This document shows positions 1 through 9,553 of a DNA stretch of 64,000 bases, one piece after another. Each line of letters starts with the position of its first letter. Position 1 is the stretch's first letter. The notes under the pieces are model-generated. The model was not told the DNA's origin. It made no database searches and saw only the letters and a program-made list of their open reading frames with translations. A program made the position numbers and the translations under genes. The stretch is from Azospirillum oryzae (GTDB taxonomy: Bacteria > Pseudomonadota > Alphaproteobacteria > Azospirillales > Azospirillaceae), in the NCBI RefSeq assembly GCF_900177515.1, contig NZ_FXAK01000001.1, positions 370,001 to 434,000 on the forward strand. The letters are read 5' to 3'.

Positions 1-128
1 GGCGGGTTGTGGACGCCGAAGGTCGGGTAGATGTTCCTGGCCTGCGCCCAGGCGGTGTCGGCGGCGGCGATCAGCCCCAGGGCGGCGACCGCGCCCAGCA
101 GGCCCGGATGGCGGGAATGTCCGGTCAT
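1..128 (-). CDS. Exported protein, N-terminal part only
   Basis: The gene starts at an ATG at 128 and runs off the left edge, so only about 42 residues are visible. A strong GAGGAGG ribosome-binding site lies just upstream. The peptide has a basic start (MTGHSRHPG), a hydrophobic stretch and an AWA-type signal peptidase site, so the product is probably exported. It follows the ferritin-like gene by 11 bases and is probably in the same operon as the split VioB-like pair. The function cannot be read from this fragment. Confidence 0.6.
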   Translation of the reverse strand, partial: MTGHSRHPGLLGAVAALGLIAAADTAWAQARNIYPTFGVHNP

Positions 129-139
129 GCGGAGCCTCC

Positions 140-1261
140 TCACGGGACGTATTGCCAGGTCGGGGCGCAGAACTTGCCGGGGTGGCCGTCCATCGGCAGC
201 TGCATCAGCATCTTGGCCTGGATCTTCAGGTCGAACATCAGGCCGATGGCGTCGTTGATCTTGTCCGGGTTGCCGTTGAAGCTCTGGTGCAGGGCCTTCA
301 GCAGGTTGGAGTAGTAGGTGTTGAAGGCCTCCGACTGCACCGCCGCGACCGAGCCGGCGGCGTAGTCGGCCTGCTTGGGATCGTCGATCAGGGTCTGGAC
401 GCCGGCCGGGTCGAAGGGGACGACCTCGTCAGTGAAGTACCAACTGCCGTCGCCGGCCTTGGCGATCTTCCGGCCTTTGTAGATCTCGTAGAAGCTGTAG
501 TAGTGCGCCATGCCATTGTCGTCGCCGTCCTCGGTCCCTTCCTCCGGCGAGGTCGGGGTGCCTTCGCCCTCGCGGACGATGCGGGCAATGGCATCCTGCG
601 CGTCGGCCAGGGACAGGATCGGCTTGATGCCGAACATGCCGTAGACCTGCCCGTCGGCGGTGCCGGAGAAGAAGCCGTTGCCGAGGTCGCCCAGCGCCTT
701 GGAGATGTCCTCGTAGAATTCGCCGATGGTCCGGTAATTGTCCTTGATATCGGACGCCGCCAGTCTGGGTGCCGACTCCAGAATGTCGATGGGGTCGGCC
801 GGTTCCTCGATCACCATGAAGCAGTTTTCGACCTGATCCAGCGAGAAGCCGCGCAGATGCACGATGAACTCCGGCTGGCCGGGCTGGGTGCCGATGTGTT
901 TCGGCAGGCCGCCGGGATAGGAGGGCACGAAGGCCGGATTGTCGATGGCCGGACGGCCGCCGATGGCCACCAGGATGTTGGCGGCCTGGCAGAAATGCTC
1001 CATCTCCTGCATGGCGATGTCGATGATCATCCCGGCGATCACGCCGTTCTTCGCATCGTCCAGCGAATAGGCGGCCTGGAGATAGGCCGGCAGCGTCGCG
1101 TGCTCCAGTTCCACCGCGAGTTGGAGGTTGGCGCGCACCTCGTCCAGCGTCCGCGGCGTCTTGGCCTGGACGACGAGCGAGGGGCCGCGCTTGGGCAGGT
1201 CGGTGGCCTTGGCGCCGGCGGCCGGGACCGAGCGGGTCGCCGCCATGGTTTGGGTCGTCAT
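140..1261 (-). CDS. Ferritin-like protein, VioB/RebD C-terminal-domain type
   Basis: A 373-residue protein with the iminophenyl-pyruvate dimer synthase (VioB/RebD) type ferritin-like domain. Near residues 40-100 it has VELEHATLPAYLQAAYS and then MQEMEHFCQAANIL, the two helices that carry E..EH metal ligands in ferritin-like folds. In VioB this domain is the C-terminal half of a roughly 1,000-residue enzyme that couples two indole-3-pyruvate imines. Here it is a separate gene, 61 bases downstream of a partner resembling the VioB N-terminal half. The ATG at 1261 is preferred over an upstream TTG because GGAGAG sits at the right distance. There is no VioA-like amino acid oxidase nearby, so a violacein-type product is not implied; substrate unknown. 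Confidence 0.75.
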   Translation of the reverse strand: MTTQTMAATRSVPAAGAKATDLPKRGPSLVVQAKTPRTLDEVRANLQLAVELEHATLPAYLQAAYSLDDAKNGVIAGMIIDIAMQEMEHFCQAANILVAIGGRPAIDNPAFVPSYPGGLPKHIGTQPGQPEFIVHLRGFSLDQVENCFMVIEEPADPIDILESAPRLAASDIKDNYRTIGEFYEDISKALGDLGNGFFSGTADGQVYGMFGIKPILSLADAQDAIARIVREGEGTPTSPEEGTEDGDDNGMAHYYSFYEIYKGRKIAKAGDGSWYFTDEVVPFDPAGVQTLIDDPKQADYAAGSVAAVQSEAFNTYYSNLLKALHQSFNGNPDKINDAIGLMFDLKIQAKMLMQLPMDGHPGKFCAPTWQYVP

Positions 1262-1322
1262 GTGGGATCTCTCCACCAATCGGATGGTTGGGGCGGGATG
1301 GTTGGGGCGGAGGCTCGGCCCG

Positions 1323-3176
1323 TTATTTCTTCAAATATGTGGCAGGGTGCGGCGCGGTGTCCGCGGCCGGCGGCGCCTGGACGGCGGCCCACATCATCGA
1401 CTCCGTCGCGGGTGCGGCCGGCTCCTCGGCGACCGGCCCGGCAGAAGATGGCTTCGCCGGCGCGGTGCCGCGCACCGGATTGGCGGCCCATTTCAGGATC
1501 GCGGCCTTCTTGTTCGGCGACAGGTCGCGCACCGCCGGCATGTAGTTCGGGTTCTCTTCCGGAAGCGACAGGGCGGTTTGCAGCGAATACAGGTGTTTGC
1601 ACACGCTGTCATAGTCGCCCATGTTCAGCACCGGCAGCATCACCGGATAGAGCGCGGCGTATTGCGCCAGGATCGGCTTGATGTCGGCTTCCCAGTTCGG
1701 CTCCTCGGGGATCTCGTAGCCGCTCCACACCAGGAAACTGATGAAGTCCCAGGGGTTGCTGTAGGTGTCCGCGTTGGCGTCGCTCAGCGTCGGCCGCACG
1801 CCATAGACCTGCCCGTCGATGTCGTCCACCGCGCGCGGCTGACCCGGATCGCCGGCGGAGAATGTGACGGCGGCCTTGCCGGCGGCATCGGTCCGGACCG
1901 ACGGCGGGAAGCCCAGCGCACCCGCCGGCACGCCGACCGGCGGGTCGCCCTCGCCGCCGAGCGAGCTGTTGTCGAAGGCCAGCGCGACCTCGGCATCGGC
2001 CAGCGGCTTGCCGAAGACGGTCGCCCACACCGTGGTCTCGGCGCTGTCGCCGGGAGCCATGCGGAAGACGAACTCGTCGGCGCGCAGGGCCTTGCCGTCG
2101 GCCGGCTCCTGCCCCAGCAACGTGTCGGCGCCGGCCTTGCGCACGGCCAGCGGGTTCGCGGCAACGGCCGACAGCTGCGCATCGGTCAGGGCGATGTCGG
2201 CGATGCCGGCGGTGCGCCGGTACCAGCCGTTGTCGGGGGTCACCTCGCCCAGCGGCTGGAAGCCCTGCACCGCATCGAGATAGCCGACCTGCAGCGTCTC
2301 GCCGACGATGTCGCCGCGCCATTCCTTGAAGGGGATGGAGTTGCCGAGGTCGATGGCCAGCGCCTTGCGCGCCTCGTCCACCACCGCGGTGGCGTAATAG
2401 AACAGGGTCGGGGCCGACTGGCTCTGCTTCTGGCTCGGCTGCAGCTTGCGGCCCAGCGTGAAGAAGCGCGGCTCGTCCGCGCGGGCGACGCCGATGCTGC
2501 CGGTGATCAGGCCCATGGTGAAGTCGGGCAGCGGCGGATAGCGGGTGCCGTCGTCGCCGATCCAATAGCCGGCGTTGTAGCCCACCACATTGAACTTGAT
2601 CGACAGCAGCCCACCCGGCCCGGCAGCGGCCTGCAATTCCTGCAGGAAGGGCGATGCCGCGACGTCGCCCCAGGCGAGATCGGACAGAACCGACTGCCAG
2701 GCGGCGCCGTACATGCAGGCGGGATGCAGCTTGTGCTGCGGCAGCGACCCCGGCGTCAGGCTGCGCTTCCACAGGTCGGTGAAGGACGCAACGGCAAAGT
2801 TGCTGCGCAGCGCGGCCTGCCCGTCACCGCCGACCAACCGGACGACGAGACCCCAGATGGCCGAGACCATCTGCTGCTCGCTGTCCAGATCGACCATCTT
2901 GGCCGGCGGCTGGTCGTCGGCATCGGCCAGGGTCATCGACAGCACGGGGTCGCCGGACACGGTGCTGCCGTCGCCGCGCACGGCACCGGTCACCGCGCAG
3001 TCGGTCAGACGCCAGACACCGGTGCCGTAGGGATTCCAATAGCCGATGTCCCAGTTCGCATAATCGGCCGCCGTATAGTTCGTCCCGTCATAGTTGGACG
3101 GAAAGTTGTTGACGGTCGAAACGTCGGCGATGAACTTGCCGGTGAAATTCAGCCGCGGCCCAGTCAAATATGCCAT
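1323..3176 (-). CDS. VioB N-terminal-domain-like protein
   Basis: A 617-residue protein starting MAYLTGPRLNFTGKF behind a GGGGAAG ribosome-binding site. The opening resembles the VioB start, where a FPRIHFRGW-like motif is followed by an N-rich segment. Near residues 540-565 it has NYMPAVRDLSPNKKAAILKWA, matching in position and pattern the YMPSTRELS...KYL segment that precedes the ferritin-like domain of VioB as I recall it. A proline/alanine-rich tail ends the protein where VioB would continue into that domain. Together with the next gene it looks like VioB split in two. There is no signal peptide. The product and any heme or metal requirement are unknown. Confidence 0.6.
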   Translation of the reverse strand: MAYLTGPRLNFTGKFIADVSTVNNFPSNYDGTNYTAADYANWDIGYWNPYGTGVWRLTDCAVTGAVRGDGSTVSGDPVLSMTLADADDQPPAKMVDLDSEQQMVSAIWGLVVRLVGGDGQAALRSNFAVASFTDLWKRSLTPGSLPQHKLHPACMYGAAWQSVLSDLAWGDVAASPFLQELQAAAGPGGLLSIKFNVVGYNAGYWIGDDGTRYPPLPDFTMGLITGSIGVARADEPRFFTLGRKLQPSQKQSQSAPTLFYYATAVVDEARKALAIDLGNSIPFKEWRGDIVGETLQVGYLDAVQGFQPLGEVTPDNGWYRRTAGIADIALTDAQLSAVAANPLAVRKAGADTLLGQEPADGKALRADEFVFRMAPGDSAETTVWATVFGKPLADAEVALAFDNSSLGGEGDPPVGVPAGALGFPPSVRTDAAGKAAVTFSAGDPGQPRAVDDIDGQVYGVRPTLSDANADTYSNPWDFISFLVWSGYEIPEEPNWEADIKPILAQYAALYPVMLPVLNMGDYDSVCKHLYSLQTALSLPEENPNYMPAVRDLSPNKKAAILKWAANPVRGTAPAKPSSAGPVAEEPAAPATESMMWAAVQAPPAADTAPHPATYLKK

Positions 3177-3758
3177 CGCGCTTCCCCCGCTTCGTCATGA
3201 TAACACTGGATGAAATCTGAATTTTGAAGACATGCGGACGCCTATGGATCGGCTTACCCGCCCCCATCACGCAAAATTTACACGGATATACATTGCATTA
3301 CGGCCGGATATGTCCGGCTGCTGCTTCAGCGTGCCTGCTCCATTTTCATCATCTTCCATATCACGAAAATGGATTAATGAAAACACAAATACACGCCATG
3401 GGTATTGCTGGATATCAATGGGCGCGAAAAATTGAATATGTTCAGATATACACAGTCAGATGCGCATGTTTGCTCAGCCGGTTGCCAACCTCCTGCGAGG
3501 ACACCGGCGGGCATAGGTGGTGCGATGGAGCGCAGCGGCAATGCATCACCGCAATTGCCGTCACACCCCTGCCCTTCACATGTGTCTTGGTTCACGGTCG
3601 GAATCCGACCATCGACGCCACTGATCCGTTCAGGATGCCCAAAGTCCGAAACTGCGAAGCCGGTTTCCAGCCCGCGGCGCGGATGGTGACGCGGCTGTAC
3701 CGGTGCGGCGAAGACCGACGCCGTCCGTCTCAGGCCATCCGCATCACGGCCGTCCGTT
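3177..3758. other. Intergenic region, 582 bases, locally AT-rich
   Basis: No convincing gene. The 3200-3470 part is clearly more AT-rich than its surroundings and probably carries the promoter of the VioB-like operon. A 15-base perfect palindrome at 3596-3610 (separate entry) is identical to the one beside parB. The rest shows nothing I can name. Confidence 0.5.
3596..3610. other. Candidate ParB-binding site, distal copy
   Basis: The sequence GGTCGGAATCCGACC is an odd-length perfect palindrome. The same 15-mer is the left half of the double palindrome immediately downstream of parB at 60628-60675. Two exact copies of a 15-mer about 57 kb apart, one of them beside parB, suggest a replicon-specific parS. 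ParB binding itself is inferred. Confidence 0.45.
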
Positions 3759-4148
3759 TCAAGGAATGACGGTCGTCGTCTGCCCCGGATTGATCACCGA
3801 CACCACGCCGCCCCAGTTGCACAAGCACTTCGACACGTTGTCCAGCGCCGGCATATGGTCCAGCATCACCGTCGGCGCGCCCGGCACCCAGGGCGTCAGG
3901 GTGGCGGGAATGCAGGGCATCGGCGTCAGCACGCCCATCGCCGCCGCCGTCGCCGAAGCCACCGTCGGGTTGGCGAGGCTGGTGCACATACCGAACGGCA
4001 TGATGTTGACCATCGGCTTGTGGTCCGTGATGTTCGCCGCCGGCTGGTTGCCGTCCATGACGCCATGGACGGGAAGCACAACGAAGGTCGACGGGGCCAT
4101 CCCGAAGCTGCATTGAAGCGTCGCGCCGTTCACCACCTGCATCGGCAT
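3759..4148 (-). CDS. PAAR-like DUF4280 protein
   Basis: A 129-residue protein with the DUF4280 pattern: VVNGATLQCSFGMAPS at the start, NITDHKPMVNIMPFGMC in the middle, TPMPCIP, and CLCNWGGVVSVINPGQ at the end, with cysteines spread through as in the family. PAAR-like proteins cap the spike of contractile injection systems such as type VI secretion and often sit beside the effector they deliver. No VgrG, Hcp or other secretion gene lies within the window. GGAAGGA precedes the ATG. It is co-directional with the VioB-like pair, 582 bases upstream of it, so a functional link is possible but unproven. Confidence 0.85.
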   Translation of the reverse strand: MPMQVVNGATLQCSFGMAPSTFVVLPVHGVMDGNQPAANITDHKPMVNIMPFGMCTSLANPTVASATAAAMGVLTPMPCIPATLTPWVPGAPTVMLDHMPALDNVSKCLCNWGGVVSVINPGQTTTVIP

Positions 4149-4530
4149 GCGTGCTTATCCTTCCAAATCACCGCTGTCGGCATGACTGCATCGACTCAAA
4201 TCATACCGGGGCATATTGCGATTTGCCAGAATGCCCATGGTCTTCACTCAAATCGTACAGCATTTTCCGCATCGGATCGTTTCTTGGGATCGACACCGTC
4301 CCTGTTGCGGCCATCGATAACAATCCATGCCGAATTCCTTACGGATTTGAATAAGCCTGCCGATGCGCGGGAGTCAACATGCTCCACGCCGCCCCGCCGT
4401 CGGCCCCAATACGGTGCATTCGCGGCCTCCGGACAAACCGGGCGGCACAGCAAAGCCTTGCCTGCCGGTGATTGTTCAGCTCCTTATCCAACAGACGAAG
4501 CAGGTTCAGGCCGGACAGGAGCGAGCGCTG
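4149..4530. other. Divergent intergenic region with a 13-base direct repeat
   Basis: Region between the PAAR-like gene and the radical SAM gene. Two near-identical 13-mers lie at 4194-4206 (ACTCAAATCATAC) and 4246-4258 (ACTCAAATCGTAC), 52 bases apart or about five helical turns, as could suit a regulator. No gene is evident. An in-frame extension of the radical SAM frame back to 4363 has no family-like sequence. Confidence 0.35.
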
Positions 4531-6045
4531 GTGCGCATTCACATCATCAACCCGGCGGCGGATTTCCCCGGCTACCACACGGCCGATTTCTTCGCGGCCT
4601 GGGGACTTGGCGGGCGCAGCTCGGTGGCAGACCTGTCGACCACAACCCTGGCCGCCTTCGTGCCGCCGGACTGGGACATCCGCCTGACCGACGAGGCGAT
4701 CACGCCGCTGCCGGACCGCCCCGCCACCGAGGACGCCGACATCGTCGCGATCACCGGCAAGTCGTCCCAGCGCAACCGCATGCTGCAGCTGGCCGACCGC
4801 TACCGCGCGATGGGGCGGCGGGTGGTGATCGGCGGCTCCTACGCCTCGCTCAGCCCGGAGGATGTGCGCCCCCACGCCGACGTGCTGGTCACCGGCGAGA
4901 TCGAGGACATCGCGGCGGATCTGTTCGCCGATCTGGCCGCCGGCCGGCCGCGCGACCGCTACGAGGGGACGCGGCCCGACCTTCGGCGCTCTCCGCTGCC
5001 GCGCTGGGACCTCTATCCCAACGAGAGCGCCAACATGGGGGCGATCCAGACCTCCCGCGGCTGTCCCTTCCAGTGCGATTTCTGCGATGTGATCCAATAT
5101 CTCGGCCGCAAGCAGCGCCACAAGGATCCCGATCAGGTGATCGCCGAACTGGACGTCCTGCACCGCCACGGCTACCGCAGCGTCTTCCTGGCCGACGACA
5201 ACTTCACCGTCTACCGCAGCCGCGCGCACGACATGCTGACGGCCTTGCGGCGGTGGAACGAGGCGCATGCCGATGCGCCGATGCGCTTCATGACCCAGGT
5301 GTCGATCGACCTCGCCCGCGACGCCGATCTGATGGCGGCCTGCAAGGCGGCCGGGCTGGACAATGTCTTCATCGGCATCGAGACGATCAACGAGGACAGC
5401 CTGCGCCAGTCCGGCAAGCTGCAGAACCTCTACCAGTCGACCTCTGACGCGCTGTCCACCATCCTGTCGCACGGCATCGCGGTGTCCGGCGGCATCATCG
5501 TCGGCTTCGACGCCGACGGGCCCGACATCTTCGACCGGCTGGCCGGCTTCATTGAGGATTGCCCGGTGCCGGTGCTGTCGGTGGGCGCGCTTGTGGCGCC
5601 GCCGGGCACCCCGCTCCACGACAGGCTCGCCGCCGAGGGGCGGCTGGCCGGCGACGACGCGCAGAGTGCGGCCAACCCCTTCACCACCAACATCCACCCG
5701 GCGCGGATGAGCCGGCGCGACCTGCTCGACGGGCTGGCGCGGCTGTGCGCCGACATCTACAGCCCGGCCGCCTACGGCCGCCGGATCGCGAAATTCCTGG
5801 ACGCTTACGGCGGAGCAAACCGTCCCGCGCAGGCACCGCAACCGATCCCGCTGTCGCCGCTGCTGCGCAGCGTGCTGAAGCGGTTGTCCGGCTTCGGCCC
5901 CGCCGAAAAGCAGATGATCCTCGACGCCATGACCGCCGCCCGCTTCAGACCCGACGCCCAGATGGAGGTGATGGGAGCGCTGGGTCGCTATGCACAGATC
6001 CGGCACATGCTCGGCGCCACCGCCGGGAGCACCGCCGCCGGGTGA
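4531..6045 (+). CDS. B12-binding-domain radical SAM protein, DUF4070 type
   Basis: A 504-residue protein. The N-terminal ~140 residues form a cobalamin-binding-like Rossmann region (IVAITGKSSQRNRML, VVIGGSYASL). The radical SAM core begins at TSRGCPFQCDFCDV, giving the CxxxCxxC cluster motif, followed by DDNF and an IGIETIN strand. The segment GGIIVGFDADGPDIFDR and the ALVAPPGTPLHDRL pattern are typical of the DUF4070 subgroup that includes hopanoid-modifying HpnP/HpnR-like enzymes. I chose the GTG at 4531, preceded by CAGGAG; starting at 4363 would add 56 residues with no family character. No obvious partner genes, so the substrate is unknown. Confidence 0.8.
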   Translation: MRIHIINPAADFPGYHTADFFAAWGLGGRSSVADLSTTTLAAFVPPDWDIRLTDEAITPLPDRPATEDADIVAITGKSSQRNRMLQLADRYRAMGRRVVIGGSYASLSPEDVRPHADVLVTGEIEDIAADLFADLAAGRPRDRYEGTRPDLRRSPLPRWDLYPNESANMGAIQTSRGCPFQCDFCDVIQYLGRKQRHKDPDQVIAELDVLHRHGYRSVFLADDNFTVYRSRAHDMLTALRRWNEAHADAPMRFMTQVSIDLARDADLMAACKAAGLDNVFIGIETINEDSLRQSGKLQNLYQSTSDALSTILSHGIAVSGGIIVGFDADGPDIFDRLAGFIEDCPVPVLSVGALVAPPGTPLHDRLAAEGRLAGDDAQSAANPFTTNIHPARMSRRDLLDGLARLCADIYSPAAYGRRIAKFLDAYGGANRPAQAPQPIPLSPLLRSVLKRLSGFGPAEKQMILDAMTAARFRPDAQMEVMGALGRYAQIRHMLGATAGSTAAG

Positions 6046-6084
6046 TCGCGCCTCCGGGACCGGGCGTTGCCACGGCCGAGCGGG

Positions 6085-7050
6085 TCATTTCCGTACCCGT
6101 GCCATCAGTTCGCCGACGATTCCGCGGCGGAAGAGCAGGACGCAGACGACGAAGATGCAGCCGATCACCACCGGCACCGGCAGGCTGGTGGAGGCGAGGT
6201 AGCTTTCCAGCGTCACCACCAGCCCGGCACCGACCACCGGCCCGAACAGCGTGCCCATCCCGCCCAACAGCGTCATCAGCACCACCTCGCCCGACATCTG
6301 CCACGTCACGTCGGTCAGGCTGGCGAGCTGGAACACCAGCGCCTTGGTCCCGCCGGCCAGCCCGGCCAGCGAGGCCGACAGCACGAAGGCCACCAGCTTG
6401 TAGCGGTCGGTGCGGTAGCCGAGCGACACCGCGCGCGGCTCGTTCTCGCGGATCGCCTTCAGCACCTGGCCGAAGGGCGAATGCACCGTGCGCCAGATCA
6501 GGGCGAAGCCGGCGACGAAGATCGCCAGCACGGCGTAGTACATGGTCAGCGGCTGGCTGAGGTCGAACAGCCCGAACAGCAGGCCGCGCGGCACGCCCTG
6601 GATGCCGTCCTCGCCATGGGTGAAGGGCAGCTGCAGCGCCAGGAAGAACACCATCTGCGACAGCGCCAGCGTGATCATGGCGAAATAGATGCCCTGCCGG
6701 CGGATGGCGATCAACCCGAAGACCAGCCCCAGCAGCCCGGCCACCACGGTGGCGGCGAGCAGGCCTGCCTCCGGCGCCCAGCCCCATTCCTTCACCACAT
6801 GCGCGGCGACGTAGGCCGCCCCGCCGAAGAAGGCGGCATGGCCGAAGCTGAGCAGCCCGGCGAAGCCGATCAGCAGGTTGAAGGCGCAGGCGAACAGTGC
6901 GAAGCACAGCACCTTCATCAGAAAGACGGGATACAGGACATAGGGCGCCAGGACCGCCAGCAGCAGCCCGGCTCCGGTCAGCAGGATCTTCGGCGAGCCG
7001 CCGGACATGACAAGGCCTTCGTGCAGTGTGTCGCGGGTTTGCATGGTCAT
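6085..7050 (-). CDS. livM: Branched-chain-amino-acid-type ABC transporter permease, LivM-like
   Basis: A 321-residue membrane protein of the hydrophobic amino acid uptake (HAAT) family. It has the CAFNLLIGFAGLLSFGHAAF segment and the GGMGTLFGPVVGA loop of LivM permeases, with roughly nine to ten hydrophobic helices. GGGAGAG precedes the ATG at 7050, only two bases after the LivH stop, so translation is probably coupled. It is the last gene of the minus arm of the divergon and is convergent with the radical SAM gene. HAAT systems also carry aromatic and short-chain carboxylates, and the catabolic neighbours argue for a carboxylic acid. Confidence 0.9.
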   Translation of the reverse strand: MTMQTRDTLHEGLVMSGGSPKILLTGAGLLLAVLAPYVLYPVFLMKVLCFALFACAFNLLIGFAGLLSFGHAAFFGGAAYVAAHVVKEWGWAPEAGLLAATVVAGLLGLVFGLIAIRRQGIYFAMITLALSQMVFFLALQLPFTHGEDGIQGVPRGLLFGLFDLSQPLTMYYAVLAIFVAGFALIWRTVHSPFGQVLKAIRENEPRAVSLGYRTDRYKLVAFVLSASLAGLAGGTKALVFQLASLTDVTWQMSGEVVLMTLLGGMGTLFGPVVGAGLVVTLESYLASTSLPVPVVIGCIFVVCVLLFRRGIVGELMARVRK

Positions 7051-7052
7051 GG

Positions 7053-7940
7053 CTATCTCTCCCGTCCGAACAGGCCGGCCGGCTTCACCATCAGCACCAC
7101 GGCCATGATCACGAACACGACGATGTTGGACGCTTCGGGATAGAAGACCTTGGTCAGCCCTTCCAGCAGCCCCAGCCCCAGGCCGGTGACAATGGCGCCG
7201 AGGATCGACCCCATGCCGCCGATCACCACCACCGCGAACACCACGATGATCAGGTTCGACCCCATCAGCGGCGACACCTGATAGATCGGCGCCGCCAGCA
7301 CGCCGGCCAGACCGGCCAGCGCCACGCCGAAGCCGTAGGTCAGCGACACCATCACCGGCACGTTGATGCCGAAGGCCTGCACCAGCGTCGGGTTCTCCGT
7401 CGCCGCCCGCAAATAGGCGCCCAGCTTGGTCCGCTCGATGGCGAACCAGGTGCCCAGGCACACCAGCAGCGACGCCGCCACCACCCAGCCGCGGTAGGTC
7501 GGCAGATACATGAAGCCCAGGTTGGTGCCGCCCTTCAGCAGGTCGGGAATGGGATAGGGCTGGCCCGACACGCCATACTGGTGGCGGAAGGCGCCCTCGA
7601 AGATCAGCGCCAGCCCGAAGGTCAGCAGCAGTCCGTAGAGATGGTCGACCTTGTAGAGCCGGCGCAGCATGGTGCGCTCCAGCACCAGCCCGACGGCACC
7701 GACCACCAGCGGCGCCAGCACCAGCGCCCCCCAGTAACCGATGCCGGCATGGCTCAGCAGAAGCCACGCCACGAAGGCGCCGACCATGTACAAGGCACCA
7801 TGCGCCATGTTGACGACGTTGAGCATGCCGAAGATCACCGCCAGCCCCAGGCTGAGCAGCGCATAGAAGGAGCCGTTGATCAGGCCGAGCAGAAGCTGGC
7901 CGAACAGGGCTTGCGGCGGAATGCCGAGCAGTTGGGACAT
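7053..7940 (-). CDS. livH: Branched-chain-amino-acid-type ABC transporter permease, LivH-like
   Basis: A 295-residue inner-membrane permease starting MSQLLGIPPQALFGQLLLG. It shows LSLGLAVIFGMLNVVNMAHGALYM, the hallmark LivH segment, and GGMGSILGAIVTGLGLGLLEG near the C-terminus. It should pair with the LivM-like protein to form the membrane pore. It lies 18 bases downstream of the livF-like gene in the same operon. Confidence 0.92.
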   Translation of the reverse strand: MSQLLGIPPQALFGQLLLGLINGSFYALLSLGLAVIFGMLNVVNMAHGALYMVGAFVAWLLLSHAGIGYWGALVLAPLVVGAVGLVLERTMLRRLYKVDHLYGLLLTFGLALIFEGAFRHQYGVSGQPYPIPDLLKGGTNLGFMYLPTYRGWVVAASLLVCLGTWFAIERTKLGAYLRAATENPTLVQAFGINVPVMVSLTYGFGVALAGLAGVLAAPIYQVSPLMGSNLIIVVFAVVVIGGMGSILGAIVTGLGLGLLEGLTKVFYPEASNIVVFVIMAVVLMVKPAGLFGRER

Positions 7941-7958
7941 CGGGCGTCTCTCTCCCGC

Positions 7959-8688
<730 letters not shown>

Positions 8689-8696
<8 letters not shown>

Positions 8697-9441
8697 GTCC
8701 GGTCCCCATATAAGCTTCCATCACCTGCGGGTTCCTGGAGACGACCTCGTAGGGTCCCTCCGCCAGGATCTCGCCGCGGCGCAGAACGGTGATGGTGTCC
8801 GACAGGTGGGCGACGACCGAAAGATTGTGCTCCACCATCAGCACGGTGCGGTCGGCGGCGACCCGCTTGATGAGAGCCGCCGTGCCCTCGATGTCCTCGT
8901 GGCCCATGCCGGCCAGCGGCTCGTCGAGCAGCATCACCTCCGGGTCGAGCGCCAGGGTGGTGGCGATCTCCAGGGCGCGCTTGCGGCCATAGGGCAGCTC
9001 GGCGGCGGTGTGGCCGGCCCAGGGGGTGAGGTTGACCGCCTCGATCAGTTCCAGCGCCCGGTCGTGCAGGTCGTAGAGCGACGACTCGGACTTCCAGAAA
9101 TGGAAGCTGGTGCCGAGCGGCCTCTGCAAGGCGACGCGGACATTCTCCAGCACGCTCAAGTGCGGGAAGACGGCCGAGATCTGGAAGGAGCGGACCAGCC
9201 CCATCAGCGCGATGTCGGCCGGCTTGGTGCGGGTGATGTCGCGGCCCTTGTAGAGGATCTGGCCGCGCGTGGGGGTGAGGAACTTGGTCAGCAGGTTGAA
9301 CACCGTGCTCTTGCCGGCGCCGTTCGGGCCGATCAGCGCGTGGATGGTGCCGCGGCGAACCTGAAGGTTCACCTCCTTCACCGCCACGAACCCCTTGAAC
9401 TCCTTCGTCAGGTTGCGCGCTTCCAGGATGACGTCTGACAC
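8689..9441 (-). CDS. livG: ABC transporter ATPase, LivG-like
   Basis: A 250-residue ATPase with Walker A GPNGAGKS, Walker B VMLLDEPLAGMG and switch MVEHNLSVV. The signature motif region reads ELPYGRKRALEIA, as in many LivG proteins. Tandem GTG codons at 9444 and 9441 follow GGAGG; the second has the better seven-base spacing and gives the usual LivG length. A longer frame back to 9588 adds atypical sequence. The 112-base gap to the alcohol dehydrogenase gene is AT-rich and could hold an extra promoter. Confidence 0.9.
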
Positions 9442-9553
9442 CACATTTCCTCCGCTCGCGCCATTGAATTCAACTTTTTGTTGTGCGAACATTTTTGTTG
9501 AGAGCCCCCGCGTCGATGAGCCCCGAACACGCCCTGTTTCACATTTGCGGCGT

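Noticed and set aside
9446-9480. TTGAATTCAA and repeated TTTTTGTTG upstream of livG as a regulator site
   Set aside because: Short AT-rich symmetry of this kind is common, and no second copy was found at a related promoter.
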